64,000 bases of DNA, from NCBI GenBank assembly GCA_037903355.1, contig JBAJFE010000005.1, positions 1 through 64,000 on the forward strand. The letters are read 5' to 3'. A program made the translations under genes and the position numbers. This DNA is from Trichuris trichiura. Its lineage: Eukaryota; Nematoda; Enoplea; Trichinellida; Trichuridae. Under the pieces are notes generated by a model that was not told the DNA's origin, ran no database searches, and saw nothing but the letters and a program-made list of their open reading frames with translations. This document shows positions 61,604-64,000 of this stretch, in pieces; position 1 is the first letter of the stretch; the number at the start of each line of letters is the position of its first letter.

Positions 61604-62356
61604 TCATACGAACTGCATCTGAACAACTTCATCGTCGGAGCCCTTTTGTTTACGTCTTGGACGAGCACTGGTCAATGGCGGTTCTTTAGGCGGTTTGACT
61701 GCCTGACGAGTTATCGAAGGCGGCGGTGGGGGAGTTGAAAAATTCTTAGGCGTTGAAAAAACTTTACCAGCATTAGAAAGCGGCGTAGTGGATCGGGATC
61801 CCGGCGGTTCAACACCTTCGCCGGTTGGGGTAGACGACGGGCCAAACGATGACCTTTCATTGGCCATCGTTTGCGGCTTGTTGAGCGTGTCGACGGAATC
61901 GACGAGAACAGCCGCCTTTGGCATCTTGTGCATTTCGCGATATCGAGTCCACAAGGAAAAGATCAACTCATTGCAAAGCACATTGCCCGTATGGTTGGAT
62001 ACCATACGCAAAAGGAAGACACCATCGGGACGAAGGTAGTGATCGACAAAATTGGACAAATGCTTGCAATCTTTTTTCGAATCCGGCGGAGCATCCGACA
62101 TGTCCAAAGCACGCTTAATGAAGGCGATGCGCAAGGCTGGAATCAGCACGGTTAACATCCAATACAACAGGTTGGCAAAGGTAAGAAAGGCAAGAATTAA
62201 GAACCAAAGCCAAAGGAAGAGGAATATTTTTTCCGTGAACATATTGATCACTAGAACGCATTGCACGGTGTGCCGATGCAAATTGCCCAACACGCGGATG
62301 TCAAAGTCGCATAGTGTCACACGGGGAAAGACACCGGAATTTTGCCATTCAATACC
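61604..62356 (-). CDS. Innexin, C-terminal exon (partial)
   Basis: The exon opens after TTGAATCTTCAG at 62357 and runs 251 codons to TGA. It encodes the second half of an innexin, the invertebrate gap-junction channel protein. Visible are the end of extracellular loop 2 and TM4 (EWQNSGVFPRVTLCDFDIRV, then LGNLHRHTVQCVLVINMFTE, KIFLFLWLWFLILAFLTFAN), the cytoplasmic FVDHYLRPDGVFLLRMVSNH and a Pro/Ser-rich tail (FSTPPPPPSITRQAVKPPK). The N-terminal half (TM1-TM3, YYQWV motif) is not found between here and the window end on this strand. It must lie beyond a long intron outside the window, or the gene is truncated. The frame is open 66 bases upstream of the acceptor but that part does not look like innexin. 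Confidence 0.88.
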   Translation of the reverse strand, partial: GIEWQNSGVFPRVTLCDFDIRVLGNLHRHTVQCVLVINMFTEKIFLFLWLWFLILAFLTFANLLYWMLTVLIPALRIAFIKRALDMSDAPPDSKKDCKHLSNFVDHYLRPDGVFLLRMVSNHTGNVLCNELIFSLWTRYREMHKMPKAAVLVDSVDTLNKPQTMANERSSFGPSSTPTGEGVEPPGSRSTTPLSNAGKVFSTPKNFSTPPPPPSITRQAVKPPKEPPLTSARPRRKQKGSDDEVVQMQFV

Positions 62357-64000
62357 CTGAAGATTCAAACTCATCAATAGAGCTGACGTAACAAAACTTT
62401 TTGACAGCGATGACGCTGACAAAATTTTCCATCATTCATCAATGGATAGCAACTTTATCCCATTTCGTTTCCGCCCGGCTCAGCCAGCTTGGTTGATACT
62501 TTCTCAAGAATGAAGTTTTTAAAAAAATATTGCCACACAAAGCAGATGAAATGAAAAAGACGGAAAATGATATTTTCCTTTCAAAATACAGAAGATATAA
62601 CTTAAACGTTTAGTTTAGGGCGAAAATGCTGGGACTGATGACAAGTCACCTCTTTCCTCTACTGGCATATACAGAAGCCTACAAGCTGACCAAGCGACAC
62701 AATGGAGTATTAGTAATACACTGAAACTTTCCACGCGACTTTTTGAAGCAAGCAGAGATATGCTAACCGTTATCAACAAGACGGAAGCTTCAGGATTGAA
62801 TTTGAAGATTTCGAAAGTACTAAGCGAAGTTAAATAGCCACCCTCGGGATACCAACAGGTTCCGAAGGCGGCAATTCGCAAACAAAAGAATTACTCCGGA
62901 TATTCAACCGCGCGCAGTTTACGCAGACGGAAAACTGATCCCGCGCGCAATGCATCTTTCGTCTGGAGGCTGAACGAAGAGAAACCGACTAGGCATAAAA
63001 TGCTCGCAACTTTCAAGCAAGCATACGCCGAACAAAAACAAATAAATGTACGCAGTTTCAAAAAAAAACAACATAAACTTCCAGTAACTACAGCCCATTT
63101 ATGGTATGGATTTTCGGAAATCAGCACAGGCGAGCCGTCGTTGAAAGCGTAAGTTCGAAAATCTTAAGGAAGACCATTAAGACTTATTTGCATATTCAAA
63201 AATCAGCGTTACGCGAGCCGCGATGAAAACGAGACCTAATGAGGAGAACTCAAAGGTCAGAAAAGAAAAGGAAAACTATTCAGGCGTCACTACGTGGCTC
63301 TACAACAACTATTGACAAAAGATGGCCAACAGCAAACAATGCTTTAAAAAAAAGTGTAGTATACAACCGACGCAAAGTTTTCGCGCTGACAATGCAATGA
63401 TACCAAAATAGTCACTTCCGTTAGCGTACGGCTGTCCGTATAAAAAGGATAAAATGAGTTAAGCGAGTAAACTCGAACCTTAAGAAAAAAGTCTGCAAGC
63501 AACGAAAAGTAACAAAAGGCGATACGACCAAGCACCACATAACACAACAGTGTTCCTACGGAACACCGTTAGGGACTGCTATAATTTACATAAGCTCACT
63601 CGTCGGCGGCAAAAAAACAAAGTCTGCGCATGATAGCAAATACATTCAATAGACATATGGCAGCAAATGTTTGCGCTTTTCCAATTGTAAAAAGCGCGGG
63701 TTAAGCGCTACGCCAACAACTGAGAGGGACATTTCGGGAGCGTGAGCGCCTTAGCACATCTTAAAACTTGTTCCCGGAAAAGCTTTTGCTTAAATAGAAG
63801 CGCTCTCTTTTCTCGCTCAGCATCTTTAGGCTTAAGATTATTGGAAGAAGAAGGAAACTGCTCGTCTAAGCAGTAAACATAATGGAAATTACGCTAAGAG
63901 CAAAGCTGCTAACGCTGTCAGCGACTCAGTCAAAATGAAACAACATGCTGAAACTATATAGCAACCAAAGCTGAGAAAGATAGGTCATTAAGGCTGGCAA
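62357..64000. other. No gene resolved; may be innexin intron or upstream sequence
   Basis: Minus-strand frames at 62615-62881, 62891-63127 and 63344-63547 are 67-88 codons long and do not resemble innexin N-terminal parts or any other family I know. Confidence 0.45.

Overview
The window looks like nuclear DNA of an invertebrate animal, most plausibly a nematode. The protein-coding genes are interrupted by very short introns (about 47-60 nt in the genes that could be traced), with GT..TTTCAG-like boundaries. The gene set is animal: innexin, TOLLIP, reticulon, TAF2, DUS3-like. A whipworm-like (clade I) nematode is my best guess, made by inference from intron size and the innexin, not from a species marker. 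No bacterial, plasmid or viral genes and no tRNA, rRNA or CRISPR loci were seen.

The window has two halves. The left part (1 to about 25 kb) is repeat-rich and nearly gene-free. It holds a (CA)n microsatellite of about 420 bp, a small family of fold-back elements near 6.1-9.5 kb (one carrying a nested 226-bp near-perfect palindrome), a 21-bp minisatellite at 10 kb, a 41-bp minisatellite at 13.7-14.2 kb, and a satellite array of about 15 head-to-tail units of about 455 bp (17.9-24.7 kb). That array is bordered on both sides by a different short repeat. Only one stretch in this half (10.8-13.1 kb, plus strand) shows spliced exon-like reading frames, and I could not name its product.

The middle (25-37.8 kb) is AT-rich and holds scattered minus-strand exon-like segments with good splice sites. 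They include a two-finger C2H2 exon and serine/asparagine/tyrosine-rich exons ending at 31.8 kb. The gene model there is incomplete.

The right part (37.8-62.4 kb) is gene-dense. In order it carries reticulon (+), DPM1 (-), TOLLIP (-), a mitochondrial-type acetyl-CoA acetyltransferase (+), a DUS3-like tRNA dihydrouridine synthase without zinc fingers (-), an ERI1/ERI3-type 3'-5' exonuclease (-), TAF2 (-), a second DUS3-like gene that keeps its CCCH zinc fingers (-), a PP1-type phosphatase (+), an enkurin-domain (ENKD1-like) gene (-), and the C-terminal part of an innexin (-).

Exon boundaries given below were chosen so that reading phase is preserved at each junction and the product stays colinear with the known family. 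Four codirectional minus-strand genes (DUS3-like, TAF2, ERI-like, DUS3-like) are packed 213-341 bp apart, and the two DUS3 paralogues bracket the pair between them. The functions in this cluster (tRNA modification, transcription initiation, small-RNA or histone-RNA trimming) are all housekeeping nucleic-acid functions. TOLLIP/DPM1 and innexin/ENKD1 form two further close codirectional pairs.
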